From Caryophanales bacterium (lineage in GTDB: Bacteria; Bacillota_I; Bacilli_A; RFN20; CAG-826): a DNA stretch of 22,139 bases. The translations under genes were made by a program, and so were the position numbers. The stretch spans positions 1 through 22,139 of the forward strand of contig JAQYPI010000118.1 of NCBI GenBank assembly GCA_028726925.1, given 5' to 3'. Under the pieces are notes generated by a model. It saw only the letters and a program-made list of their open reading frames with translations. It made no database searches and was not told where the DNA came from. This document shows positions 13,643 to 22,139 of the stretch, one piece after another (position 1 is the first letter of the stretch; each line of letters starts with the position of its first letter).

Positions 13643-15919
13643 TCAGTTGTTGATCGCGACGAGCTCAACGGTGCTCGAGGCGAGGTAGACGACGGAACCG
13701 CCGTTAGCTTCCGGCACGTAGACCGAGAAGAAATCGACGGCTTTGGTCGCGACCCATTTGAATTCGTACTTGTGGTAACCGACCGAGGTGTCCATGCCAG
13801 TCGCTGGCACAAAAGCCCCACCAGCCGAGCCGCCGTCGAAGTTGAGCTGGAAGCGGGCGCCGCCGTTCCAAGTCTCGATGTAATAAATCATCGTGATCTT
13901 GTATTCGTGTCCGGCTTCGATCTGCTGGTTGCTCGGCCGGTACCATTCGATGTTGGTGTCCGAGACGCCTTCGGCATAGGTGATCTTGGAGATCGTCGCG
14001 CCGATGCCTTCGCCCGAGACGCTAGCCGGGGTATCGACGACTTCGATGGTCGCTTTGCCACCGGCGACAGAGCCGGTGCCGAATGGACGGGAAGTGTTGG
14101 TCCAGCTATCCCCGACTTTGTGGCCGAGGGCGGTTTCGCCTTCCGCGACGGGATCGGGTTCCGCGAGCTTGACGGTCATGGCACCCATGTAGATGTCGAA
14201 CGCACCGCTGGTCGGGTAGAAGTTGACCGCGCCGGTTCCGGCGGGGAGGACGCCTTCCCAGCAGAACTGCTTGACGTTGCCCTCAACCTCGGTCATGGAG
14301 AGGTTGTCGTTCATCGTCTGGCCAGCGTCAGAGACCATGAGGATCATGTTGAAGCCGCTATCATTGACCTTGTAATACTTGAAGGAAATGATGAGTTTCT
14401 TGCCCGCGACGAGGTTCGTGGCATCGAGGCCGGCGAAAAGGTGGTCGCCGTTGCCCGTGAGGTGCATGACGTTTTCGCCGAAGCCTTCCTTGCCGGTGAT
14501 GCCGGTGCGGATCGTCTCATCCTCGATTTTCTCGACCAAGGTGGTCTCGCCTTTGCCGAAGGTGGAAGCGTTTTCCTTCCAGTCGAAGGTGAAGCCCGTT
14601 TCGGCGCTCAGTTGCTCACTCGTCGGCTTCACGATGTTCGTGGTCGTGGTCTTCTTCGCGGAAACAACGAAGTTATCGATGGCGACTTTGCAAGCGGCGC
14701 TGTCGGCTTCGGATTTGAAGAAGAAGAATCCGGCGTTGCCCGATTCCGGGACGGTGGTCTCGGGGAAGGAAACCTTGTAGTGGGTCGTCGTGCCGACGGT
14801 CTTGTTCGAGATGAAGTTCGAGTTGAGACCAGCCATGCCATCCCAGCGCATGCCGAAATAGACATCGCCGAAGGAGCTTTCCGTGAGGGGCTTGTAGTCG
14901 AATTCGACGCTGTAGGTGACGGATTCGCCACGGCGGAAGATGCTCGTGAAAGTGTTCACGAAGAGCGAGTTGAGGGCTCTGCCGGCAGTCTTGTTGAGGT
15001 CAATGATGAGGGAGTTGCCCATGATCGCGTCGCTCGTGGCGGTCAGGCTCGCCGCGCCGTTAGCGTCGCCAAGGGACTTGTAGAGGCGGGAATCATAGCC
15101 ATCTTCGAAGCCGTCCTTGAAGGTGCCGTACTCGGCAATCGCGGCAGGGTCGTTCTCGCCTTCGGTGACGAAGGTATTCTCGGTCGCCGGGGTGACGGTG
15201 ATCTCGATTTCGAGGGTCGTGGATTTGATGGCATCCCCTTCGCCTTCCTCGACGTAATAGGAAACGACGTGGAGGCCGGCGACCTTGGAATTGAAGGTCT
15301 TGAGATCGGCGCTCAAGGAATAGGCATCGTTGAAGTCTTCGGCTTCGATCGCGCTCGTGATGTCGGTCTCGCCATCACCCGAGGTCGCGGTGACTGCCGG
15401 AAGGGCGAGATCGGCGCCCGCGGCGACCGTGTAAGAGGCTTCGCCCGGGTTGTTGATGGTCGGAGCCGGGAGCTCGACTTCCTCGACGGTGATGGTCGCT
15501 TTGGCGACTTTGGCACCATCGGTCGTGGTGACCTGGATCTCGGCCGTTCCTTTGGAAACGCCGGTAATCGTGGTTCCGTTGACGGTGGCGACCGCTTCGT
15601 TGAGCGAAACGATGGTGTAGGTTTTGTCATCCGCGTTCGCGGGCAAAACTTCGACCGTCGCGCTCGAGGTTTCCCCAACCTTGATGGTCGTCGGGGAAAG
15701 GACGATGCTCACGCTTTCGACGTGAATGACTTCCGGAGTGGTGTCGCTGCTAGACTCTTCACTCGGGGTCGTGGACGAGGGCGTGGTGTCCTCGACGCTC
15801 GTGCTCTCTTCCGGGATGGAGCTGCTGACATCAGTTCCACCGGAGGAGCACGCCGTCGCGAGGCCGCCTAGGCTCATGAGAGCGGCGATCGCGACAATTG
15901 GGATAAATTTCTTTTTCAT
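13643..15919 (-). CDS. Surface lipoprotein with Ig-like and repeated carbohydrate-binding-like domains
   Basis: A 758-residue protein. The signal peptide ends in L-A-T-A-Cys24; a Ser/Thr/Glu linker runs to about residue 65. A Big_2-type bacterial Ig domain (about 66-147, VSIVLSPTTIKVGET ... TTTDGAKVAKATITV) and a second Ig-like domain (about 150-250) follow. Residues about 260-425, 440-600 and 610-758 look like three beta-sandwich modules, each ending in a strand such as VAIDNFVVSA or AMTVKLAE, similar in style to CBM4/9-type sugar-binding modules. No catalytic motif is evident. It is most likely a surface glycan-capture protein that feeds the neighbouring beta-helix enzymes and transporter. 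The start is set by AGGAGGTTAAACC. The module assignments are by pattern only. Confidence 0.78.
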   Translation of the reverse strand: MKKKFIPIVAIAALMSLGGLATACSSGGTDVSSSIPEESTSVEDTTPSSTTPSEESSSDTTPEVIHVESVSIVLSPTTIKVGETSSATVEVLPANADDKTYTIVSLNEAVATVNGTTITGVSKGTAEIQVTTTDGAKVAKATITVEEVELPAPTINNPGEASYTVAAGADLALPAVTATSGDGETDITSAIEAEDFNDAYSLSADLKTFNSKVAGLHVVSYYVEEGEGDAIKSTTLEIEITVTPATENTFVTEGENDPAAIAEYGTFKDGFEDGYDSRLYKSLGDANGAASLTATSDAIMGNSLIIDLNKTAGRALNSLFVNTFTSIFRRGESVTYSVEFDYKPLTESSFGDVYFGMRWDGMAGLNSNFISNKTVGTTTHYKVSFPETTVPESGNAGFFFFKSEADSAACKVAIDNFVVSAKKTTTTNIVKPTSEQLSAETGFTFDWKENASTFGKGETTLVEKIEDETIRTGITGKEGFGENVMHLTGNGDHLFAGLDATNLVAGKKLIISFKYYKVNDSGFNMILMVSDAGQTMNDNLSMTEVEGNVKQFCWEGVLPAGTGAVNFYPTSGAFDIYMGAMTVKLAEPDPVAEGETALGHKVGDSWTNTSRPFGTGSVAGGKATIEVVDTPASVSGEGIGATISKITYAEGVSDTNIEWYRPSNQQIEAGHEYKITMIYYIETWNGGARFQLNFDGGSAGGAFVPATGMDTSVGYHKYEFKWVATKAVDFFSVYVPEANGGSVVYLASSTVELVAINN

Positions 15920-15956
15920 GGTTTAACCTCCTGTAAAATTTATTTCCCAAAGAAAA

Positions 15957-18900
15957 TCAATCGATAAACAGGTACTGCGGCATGCGCGCGGTCATGGTCT
16001 TGTTGTTTTCCACGTTGTGCGGCACGTTGCTAGCCTGGATGCGTTTGCGGGATGAACGCTCGCAATCCGCGATGATGATGGCCATGTCGATGCGCTTTCC
16101 GGCATCGATGGTCTCTTTGAATTCCGGAAGCATCTCGAAGGGATAGAAGATTTCGCCCGAGTATCCGGTGGCGGACTGGACGAACATCGCTTGCAGCAAA
16201 TTCTTCTTCTCCACGTAGGCGCTGTTGGAACGGACGAGGGCGACGGTGGAATAGTTCGTGTCTTTCCACGTCGGGGCGAAAGCGGTTTGGATGACGCCGC
16301 CTTCTTCTTTGTAGACGCTCAGGTCGGCGTTCGGCTTGTTGAGAATCGTCGAAGCGAGGATTTCGACGCTGTCGCCTAGCCAGAAATCGTTGATGGTCTT
16401 GCATTCGATCAAATCGTCGAAGACGTCGAATCCGACATAGATGCCTTTGCTATCCCAGGTCATCTTGAGGGCGTTGATCTTGAAGGTCGGGTCCAGCTGT
16501 TTCGTGGTCCATTCGGCACCGAGAGCATCCGTGTAGCCGCGAAGCTCGATATCGGTCGCCCCGATGGCATCCCATTCGGAAAGGGTGCCGTCGATGGTGA
16601 TCGAGCCCGTCGCCTTGTGGATGTCGATTTCCGGGCCGACGTCGTCGATCACCTGGAAGGCGATCCCTTTGTTGTTTTCGAGGGTGACAGTCTCGTTGCT
16701 CGTGGAACCTTGCGGGATAATGCCGCTTAAGCCGCTCGCAAGGTTGTTCTGGTTGTAGGAACCTTGGATGGTCAAACCATCGACGTTATAAAGGTTGAAG
16801 AGGCAATGGAAGGCATCGCCCGTCGGCTGGGTGCTCGAGGCATTGTAGAAGAGGCAGTCCTCGACGAGGGACGAGCCGACGCCGCGCATGGAGACGCAGG
16901 CGTTGCCGTTATCGGTGAAGAAATTGTTCGAGATGGTGACGTTCGATAGCGTCCCAGCCGGACCGACCGAGGCATTGTTCGAGATGGCGAAAACGGAAAT
17001 ATCGCCATACAAAGTCCCCTCTTTCAGGTAATTGTTGCCGATGAACTTGTTGTTGCGGATCGTGAGGTTCTGCGGCAAGGTGGCCTCGTTAAAGACGTCC
17101 ATCGCGCTCGCGGCCTGGATGGATCCGTGGCCGACGTTGATGAAGGAATTGTTCTCGATGAGGGCGCCCGGAACCTGCACGAGGATGCCGCGGTTGCGCT
17201 TGTTGCGAACGATGTTGTTGGAATACTCAAACGCCGGGGCGTTCGAAAGAAAGGTGACCCGGCACTCGCCCCAAGTCGAGAAACTCGAGATGCGTTCCGA
17301 GACGGTCAGGATCATCTTGCCATCCGCTTCTTCGGCCGCGGTAACCGTGTAGGTGCCATGACCTTCGAAGGTCGTCTGGTTATAGACAGCGATCTTGTCG
17401 CCGACCGCGGGCAAGGGCATGGCGCTCGTGATCTTGGCGAGGGTGAACTTGCGATCGCGGGACGAAGCGGATTCGAGACGATACCAGTAGCCGTGTTTGA
17501 TGTTGAGGGCATCGTCATGAGAATACTCGATGATGGAGTTCGTGACCTTGACCTCGCCCGACATGAGGGAGAAATGCATGGCGTCCGCGCAGGAAGTCAT
17601 GAGATCTTTCGACCCTTCTTTGACGGTCAATTCGAAACGGTTCACGAGAAGGTTCTTCGTGGAACTCGCGACGAGGCCCATGCCATAGGCTTTGCGCATC
17701 CCGATCGATTCAAGGTAGATGTCTTGGCTCGAGGAAACCGTGATGCCCGTGACGTCGTATTGGGCGAACTGCATCGAGACGAGGGTCCCGATCGGGGATT
17801 GGTTGATGATGGAAGAGAAGGTGATGGTCGCGACGTAATGATCGCCGTCTTGGGCGAGGTTGACGGACTTAAAACCATCGACGAAGAAATTGCCGTTTTG
17901 GATGGGGGCTTTGGTCCCTTTGTGGAATTCGAGGTAGCTACGCAAGGACTTCCCGGATTCGATCGCGCGGCGGACCGTCTCGTTGTAGGCGGGATCGATC
18001 TTGACGACGGCCTTATAGGCATTGAGGTCATAGCTCTCGACGGTTCCGGTCACGTTCGCGCCGACTTCTTGGGCGAATTCGACGCCGTCGATCGTGAGGT
18101 TCTCGCAGTTCGAGATGTTCATGTAGCCCTTGTAGGCAAGGCCCGCGATCTTGATGAGAATCGTGGTTTCGTCGCCGACGATCGCGACGTCCTTGAGGCC
18201 ATCGAGGACGAACGCGTGGCTCGTCGAGACGACGGAAGCGTCGACGTCAATGACGCCCTTGGGCAATTTGATGAGGCTCGATTTCCCTTCGTCGGAGTTC
18301 TTTTTGGCGAGGTTGATCGCCCCTTGGATGCGGACGAGGTTCGTGAGTTCGGTCGCGCTTGGCAACACGGGAGTGATGTCCCCAAGAGTCAAGGAGGCGA
18401 CATCGATGACCACGTCGTATTCGCTTTCCGCTTTGGCGGAGTACTTCTTCTCTTGGCGCGCGGACTCGGAAACGCCCACCTTGTCGGGGGCGGACAAACC
18501 GAATTTGTCGAGGCCGAGGACGTTTTCCTGATAGGGGCTTTCCGCGAGGCGCTCGCTCAATTCGTTGACCCCAAGGTAGTCATAACCGGCCCGACCGACA
18601 TTCAAGGTCACGGAACTCGTCTTGTTTTGGTCTTCGGTGGTCACGGTGATGGAGACGGTCCCTTCGGCGACCCCGGTCACGAGGCCGGTGGGGGAAACGG
18701 TCGCGATGGAAGGATCGCTCGAGGAATAGGAAACGTTCTGGTTCGTCGCGTCGCTTGGGGAGATGCGGGCGGTCAATTGCATCGTCTCGCCGACGGAAAG
18801 CGTGACCGCGGGCGAGGACAAGACGACGGACTCAACTTGGACGAAAGAGACGCTTGAGGACCCTTCAACCGGCGGGTTATCGTTGCCGCAGGAGGCAAGG

Positions 18901-18962
18901 GTGCCGACGGCGATCCCGGCAAGAAGGGTCGCGCTGAGGAGGAAAAGGTTGTTCTTTTTCAT
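15957..18962 (-). CDS. Large lipoprotein: Ig-like domain, right-handed beta-helix (GH110-like) and C-terminal CBM9-like domain
   Basis: A 1001-residue protein. The lipobox T-L-A-S-Cys25 is followed by a short linker, then a Big_2 domain (about 42-122, VVLSSPAVTLSVGETMQLTA). Residues about 170-770 are a parallel beta-helix with repeated N-N-x-F / I-x-N-N turns. Within it, SHDDALNIKH (Asp483-Asp484), a GDKIAVYN segment, and KRNRGILVQ (Arg589) followed by ALIENNSFINV recall GH110 alpha-galactosidases, where an aspartate pair is catalytic. From about 785, GSITIDGTLSEWD ... GIYVGFDVFDD ... DSVEIL matches CBM9-like/DOMON sugar-binding sandwiches. A pectate-lyase-like role is the alternative. The start has AGAAAGGA and overlaps the upstream paralogue's stop as ATGA. 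Confidence 0.78.
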   Translation of the reverse strand: MKKNNLFLLSATLLAGIAVGTLASCGNDNPPVEGSSSVSFVQVESVVLSSPAVTLSVGETMQLTARISPSDATNQNVSYSSSDPSIATVSPTGLVTGVAEGTVSITVTTEDQNKTSSVTLNVGRAGYDYLGVNELSERLAESPYQENVLGLDKFGLSAPDKVGVSESARQEKKYSAKAESEYDVVIDVASLTLGDITPVLPSATELTNLVRIQGAINLAKKNSDEGKSSLIKLPKGVIDVDASVVSTSHAFVLDGLKDVAIVGDETTILIKIAGLAYKGYMNISNCENLTIDGVEFAQEVGANVTGTVESYDLNAYKAVVKIDPAYNETVRRAIESGKSLRSYLEFHKGTKAPIQNGNFFVDGFKSVNLAQDGDHYVATITFSSIINQSPIGTLVSMQFAQYDVTGITVSSSQDIYLESIGMRKAYGMGLVASSTKNLLVNRFELTVKEGSKDLMTSCADAMHFSLMSGEVKVTNSIIEYSHDDALNIKHGYWYRLESASSRDRKFTLAKITSAMPLPAVGDKIAVYNQTTFEGHGTYTVTAAEEADGKMILTVSERISSFSTWGECRVTFLSNAPAFEYSNNIVRNKRNRGILVQVPGALIENNSFINVGHGSIQAASAMDVFNEATLPQNLTIRNNKFIGNNYLKEGTLYGDISVFAISNNASVGPAGTLSNVTISNNFFTDNGNACVSMRGVGSSLVEDCLFYNASSTQPTGDAFHCLFNLYNVDGLTIQGSYNQNNLASGLSGIIPQGSTSNETVTLENNKGIAFQVIDDVGPEIDIHKATGSITIDGTLSEWDAIGATDIELRGYTDALGAEWTTKQLDPTFKINALKMTWDSKGIYVGFDVFDDLIECKTINDFWLGDSVEILASTILNKPNADLSVYKEEGGVIQTAFAPTWKDTNYSTVALVRSNSAYVEKKNLLQAMFVQSATGYSGEIFYPFEMLPEFKETIDAGKRIDMAIIIADCERSSRKRIQASNVPHNVENNKTMTARMPQYLFID

Positions 18963-21190
18963 AACGTTCCTTTCTGGGCGTTGCCGCTTTGGGTGACGCC
19001 CGTGGCATTCGACGAGATGGAGGCGAAGTTATAGCCTCCTTGGCCCTCGAGGTAATAGGCGTTGTCCTCGAGGCGGATGTCTTCCACGAAATCGGCGCGG
19101 ACCGAATAGGCTTTCGCATACCGTTCCTGGAAGAAATTGTTCTTGACGCTCACGTCGCCGACGCCTTTGAGATAGACGCTGCTACCGACGCCACGATAGA
19201 AATAATTGTTCTCGATGGTGACATGCTGAAGGGTGCCGGGGGTGCTTTTGCCCGAAGCGTCCCAGGTGAAGACCGAAAGGTCATCCCAGCACTGGAGGAA
19301 TTTCGTGTTCTCGACCCGGATGTTCTTCGGGACGATCGCTTCTTTGAAGACGTCGTCGACCCCGAGGATCTGGACGGCGCCCATGTTGACGTTCTGGAAC
19401 GTGCAGTTCTTGATGACCGAGTCGCGGCCTTGGAGCAAGATGCCGCGGTTGCGCTTGTTCTTGATCCACGTGTTGTCGAGGGTGAGATGGACCGCCTTGG
19501 TGGCGTTGCCGAGGCTGAAGCCAAGATAAGAGACCGAGCCGCGGGACGGGACGACCTTGTCGAGGGTCAAATCGAAGGACGTGCCGATCTGTTCCACTTT
19601 CTGGACGACGAAGGTGTCCTTGTATTTGAGGCCGGTCGGATCGTAGACGTCGACTTCGTCCCCAACGTCAAAGCCGATGGTGACCTCGTTTTGGGTTTGA
19701 GCAACCGAGACGACGTTGTTTCGGATCGCGGTGATCTTCGTGTAGAAGGATTTGACGTTGATCGCGTCGTCGTGGCTGCCCTCGAGCTCGCAGTTGGTGA
19801 AAATCGCCTCGCCCGAGAGATTGCAGGTGTGGAGGATATCCGCGGTGCAGGTGAGCAAGCGCTTGGTCCCGGGTTCCCGGATGAAACGGACGCGGTTGAG
19901 ATAGAGGTTCTTTCCGTTGTCCGTGCGCATGCCCATGCCCCCGACGGTATAGGTCGTGACGTCTTCCATATGGGTGTTCACGCAGTTCTTGAAATAGAAG
20001 CCATGGTTTTCATAGACCTGGAAGGCGATGCCGACGACTTTGCCGACGGGCGGGGTTTTATAGGTGCAATAAGCGAAGCTCTTCGAAAGAGTGCATTTGA
20101 GGAGCTTGGTCTCGGAGCTATATTCGAGATTCTTGAGGCCGGGGTTGTAGTAAAGGTTGCCCGAACGATCGGGGACGTATGCTTGATATTCCTCGTCGAA
20201 GTAATACTCGGCGTAGCTGCCGGTTTTCTTGAGGGAGTAACGGGAATAGGTCTCGTCCGTGAGGTCATAGCCCTCGTCAACTTTGACGTAGACGTAGCCG
20301 TTCGAGGCGTCCTCTTCGACGTGATCGATGACCCCCGTGATGGTCGGTGAGGGATCGATGTCGAAGGTGATGCCGTTGATGTGGAAGTTCTCGCATTCCG
20401 TGAGAACGATGAAACTCATCCACCCCGTGAACACGAATTTGGTGTTTTCTTCGCCGACGAGATAGACGTCCTTGAGGGAAGACGCGGTGATGGAATTCCC
20501 GAATTCATAGGTGAGGCCTTCGAAACGAACGACCTTGGTCCCTTCGACCCCTTGGAGGGAGGAAAGCAGGTTGATGAGCTTGCCGACGTTGTTCTCCGCC
20601 CCCGGGGCGATGCCGTAATCCTTCGCGGCATATTCCGTTGCCCCTTCGGGCACGGGGTATAGGGTTTCCGTTTCGAAACGCTGCTTGTCGATGCCAACCG
20701 TCCCCGCGTCCGAAAAGCCCCAGCTATCTCCTTCCGGGTAAGTCCCGGTCGCGAAGGCGTCAGAAGGCAAATCGTTCAGGAATTGTTGGTCGCTCACAAA
20801 CGTTCTCCTTTCTTGGATGACGAGGGTCTTGACGGAGGATTTGAGGCCGTCCGCGCTCGTCGCGATGATGTCGACGGTCCCCGCTTTCAAGGCGAGGATG
20901 GTGGATTGCTTGATTTCCACGAATCCTTCTTCCGAAGCGCGCAGCGAGACTTCTTTCTCGTCGGCGTTCTCAGGGAAGACGGAGACGGAGAAGCCGATTT
21001 CGTCCCCGACCGTCACCTCGGTTTTCTCGAGGGTCAGTTCGACCGAGGAAACCGGGATTGGTTCCCGGGAGGAAAGGCTGCTCTCGGAGGAAGCGCTTTC
21101 TTCGGAAGAGGAAGTGGCAGGATCTCCCCCACCGCACGCGGAAAGCAGCATGCTGGAGAGGAGAATCAGGAGCAGTCCTTTTTTCTTCAT
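18959..21190 (-). CDS. Lipoprotein with Ig-like domain and right-handed beta-helix (GH110-like), paralogue of the next gene
   Basis: A 743-residue protein. The ATG at 21190 is chosen because it opens a lipoprotein signal (LLLILLSSMLLSAC, Cys19) and has GGAAGGT upstream; a 29-codon extension into the binding-protein gene is rejected. A Ser/Glu linker, a Big_2-like domain (about 50-125), and a beta-helix (about 200-720) follow. The helix carries SHDDAINVK (Asp474-Asp475), FDVGDEVDVYDP, and KRNRGILLQG (Arg580) with SVIKNCTFQNVNMGAVQI, in the same order as in the 1001-residue paralogue but without its C-terminal CBM9-like domain. The DD pair and this order resemble GH110 alpha-galactosidases; activity is inferred. 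The start overlaps the upstream stop as TAATG. Confidence 0.78.
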   Translation of the reverse strand: MKKKGLLLILLSSMLLSACGGGDPATSSSEESASSESSLSSREPIPVSSVELTLEKTEVTVGDEIGFSVSVFPENADEKEVSLRASEEGFVEIKQSTILALKAGTVDIIATSADGLKSSVKTLVIQERRTFVSDQQFLNDLPSDAFATGTYPEGDSWGFSDAGTVGIDKQRFETETLYPVPEGATEYAAKDYGIAPGAENNVGKLINLLSSLQGVEGTKVVRFEGLTYEFGNSITASSLKDVYLVGEENTKFVFTGWMSFIVLTECENFHINGITFDIDPSPTITGVIDHVEEDASNGYVYVKVDEGYDLTDETYSRYSLKKTGSYAEYYFDEEYQAYVPDRSGNLYYNPGLKNLEYSSETKLLKCTLSKSFAYCTYKTPPVGKVVGIAFQVYENHGFYFKNCVNTHMEDVTTYTVGGMGMRTDNGKNLYLNRVRFIREPGTKRLLTCTADILHTCNLSGEAIFTNCELEGSHDDAINVKSFYTKITAIRNNVVSVAQTQNEVTIGFDVGDEVDVYDPTGLKYKDTFVVQKVEQIGTSFDLTLDKVVPSRGSVSYLGFSLGNATKAVHLTLDNTWIKNKRNRGILLQGRDSVIKNCTFQNVNMGAVQILGVDDVFKEAIVPKNIRVENTKFLQCWDDLSVFTWDASGKSTPGTLQHVTIENNYFYRGVGSSVYLKGVGDVSVKNNFFQERYAKAYSVRADFVEDIRLEDNAYYLEGQGGYNFASISSNATGVTQSGNAQKGTL

Positions 21191-22137
21191 TAGTTGTACC
21201 TTCCGAGCATCGTGTTGTAGATTCCCTCGAGCTCGCCGGCGCGGAAGCGCTCGATCGTGTTCAGGTAATCGGACCAATCCTTATCGGAATTCGGATCGAG
21301 CTGGCCGGTGATGAAGGACGCTTCGTAATAAGTGATCTTGTTGTCGAGAGACGCCTTGATCGTGGAAATCGTCTCGTATTCCTTGCTCGTGAACTTGTAT
21401 TTCGCGGGTTCGGGCGTCTTGAGATAGGGGATGTAGATCTCGGATTGGGCGTTGAGGCGGGTGATGACCTCATCGTTCATTTTTCCGACGAATTCATTGG
21501 ACCAGTAGAGGGCGGAAGCGCTGCCAACGTTCGGGGTGATCGTGCCGCGGTACTCCTCCTGGTTGCCCGTCCAGGTTTCGGGAACGTGGAAAGTCCAGCT
21601 CGTCTTGGTCTCATCGTCCCAAGTCCAATCCTCGTTCTCGACGCCATAAGAAATGAGTTGAGTTCCGAGGGGGCTATACATGATGTCGAGGAGGCGGGCC
21701 ACTTCCCTCTTATAGTTGGAGGCGGTGGGGATGCAGGCGCCGTCGGGTTTGAAGAAGCCGAGGCCAAGCTGCATGCGCGGACCGGAATAGGAGGAGGAAA
21801 GCAAGGGGGCCACCGTCACGTATTCCTCATCGTAACGATAGGGCGTCCCGTCTTCTTTCTCGTTGTAGGGATCGTCTTGCTGGGAGGTGATGATATAAGG
21901 GGCGGCCGCGACGAAAGAGCCAAGGCGCTTGCCGTTGGTCGCCATCAAGGAATCGGTCTTGTTTTCCGGGGTGCTGCGATCCATGAGGCCCGCGGCCCAC
22001 ATGCCGGAAGCGGTCTTGAGGTAATTGCGGAAAGCATCCGTCTTCGGGACATAGGTGAAGCGGGACCCGTCGTGTTAGATCTCGCCGGAATAGGAGACGT
22101 AACCCAAGGCCAGGAGGATGAAATTGAGAAGGTAATC
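21190..22137 (-). pseudogene. Sugar ABC transporter solute-binding protein, partial, with an in-frame stop
   Basis: The C-terminal 315 or so codons of a family-1 extracellular solute-binding protein; its 5' end lies beyond the window. The C-terminus (EASFITGQLDPNSDKDWSDY, then LNTIERFRAGELEGIYNTML) is typical of LplA/LipO-like binding proteins for oligosaccharide import. The frame is open from the window edge except for one TAA at 22075-22077: codons before it read GYVSYSGEI and after it HDGSRFTYVPKTDAF, a continuous family-like sequence, so the stop most likely replaces a Tyr codon by one base change. If real, the protein loses most of its C-lobe; re-initiation at 22002 would give a product without a signal peptide. 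It is first among the visible operon genes. Confidence 0.8.
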
Positions 22138-22139
22138 AA

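Noticed and set aside
13772..15871. 699-codon open frame on the plus strand, opposite the 758-residue lipoprotein
   Set aside because: It is the mirror of a GC-biased real gene that avoids the codons giving antisense stops; it has no ribosome site, an Asp/Gly/Arg/Val-rich product of no known family, and lies wholly over a gene with clear domains.
17127..18857. 576-codon open frame opposite the 1001-residue lipoprotein
   Set aside because: Same antisense shadow effect, with Asp/Gly/Arg/Val-rich low-information sequence and no start signal.
18989..20350. 453-codon open frame opposite the 743-residue lipoprotein
   Set aside because: Antisense shadow of a well-supported beta-helix gene.
22075..22077. 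Alternative genetic code or stop read-through to explain the TAA
   Set aside because: TAA and TGA both end other genes here in the expected places, including overlapping pairs, so a single mutation or error is simpler.
1..22139. CRISPR arrays, insertion-sequence transposases, integrases or phage genes
   Set aside because: No regularly spaced direct repeats and no transposase, integrase or structural phage motif seen on either strand.

Overview
The window looks like a chromosomal segment of an anaerobic Bacillota relative, probably an uncultured gut-type member of the Bacilli. The evidence is strong AGGAGG-type ribosome sites, lipobox signal peptides followed by Ser/Thr-rich linkers and bacterial Ig-like domains, an adjacent rplM-rpsI pair, RarA, and intrinsic terminators after most units. 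UGA is used as a real stop in several tightly overlapping gene pairs, so the code is standard, not mycoplasmal. The taxonomic placement is inference.

Positions 1-9140 form a housekeeping and small-accessory mosaic. On the minus strand it holds a secreted V8-like serine protease translationally coupled to a small lipoprotein (198-1633); a RelB/DinJ-type antitoxin followed by a 42-codon stub of a Doc-like toxin (1878-2257); tRNA-Leu(TAG); a 50-residue unknown protein; and rarA, which looks leaderless. A roughly 750-base AT-rich gap without a convincing gene (4237-4985) leads to a plus-strand HxlR-type regulator. Next come a minus-strand tRNA cluster, transcribed in the order Ile(GAT), Val(CAC), Thr(TGT), and a solitary plus-strand GH78-type alpha-L-rhamnosidase. 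A bidirectional terminator separates that gene from the rplM-rpsI operon.

Positions 9192-22139 carry the notable locus. A plus-strand orphan AbiEi-like protein runs tail-to-tail, with overlapping stop codons, into a minus-strand glycan-use operon longer than 12 kb. In transcription order the operon encodes: a sugar ABC-type solute-binding protein (5' part outside the window, with an in-frame TAA at 22075-22077); two related right-handed beta-helix lipoproteins that resemble GH110-type alpha-galactosidases and share HDDA and KRNRG motifs; a third lipoprotein with Ig-like and several beta-sandwich, carbohydrate-binding-like modules; a GH127/DUF1680-type beta-L-arabinofuranosidase-like enzyme; and a second GH78-like enzyme. 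Four of the junctions are ATGA or TAATG overlaps or short gaps. The fifth, between the surface lipoproteins and the cytoplasmic enzymes, contains a strong hairpin without a T tract.

The working model is a Gram-positive polysaccharide-utilisation locus: cell-surface lipoproteins bind and trim a plant-type glycan, the binding protein delivers oligosaccharides, and cytoplasmic exo-enzymes remove L-arabinofuranose and L-rhamnose caps. An arabinogalactan-protein, extensin or rhamnogalacturonan target fits this set but is inferred only.
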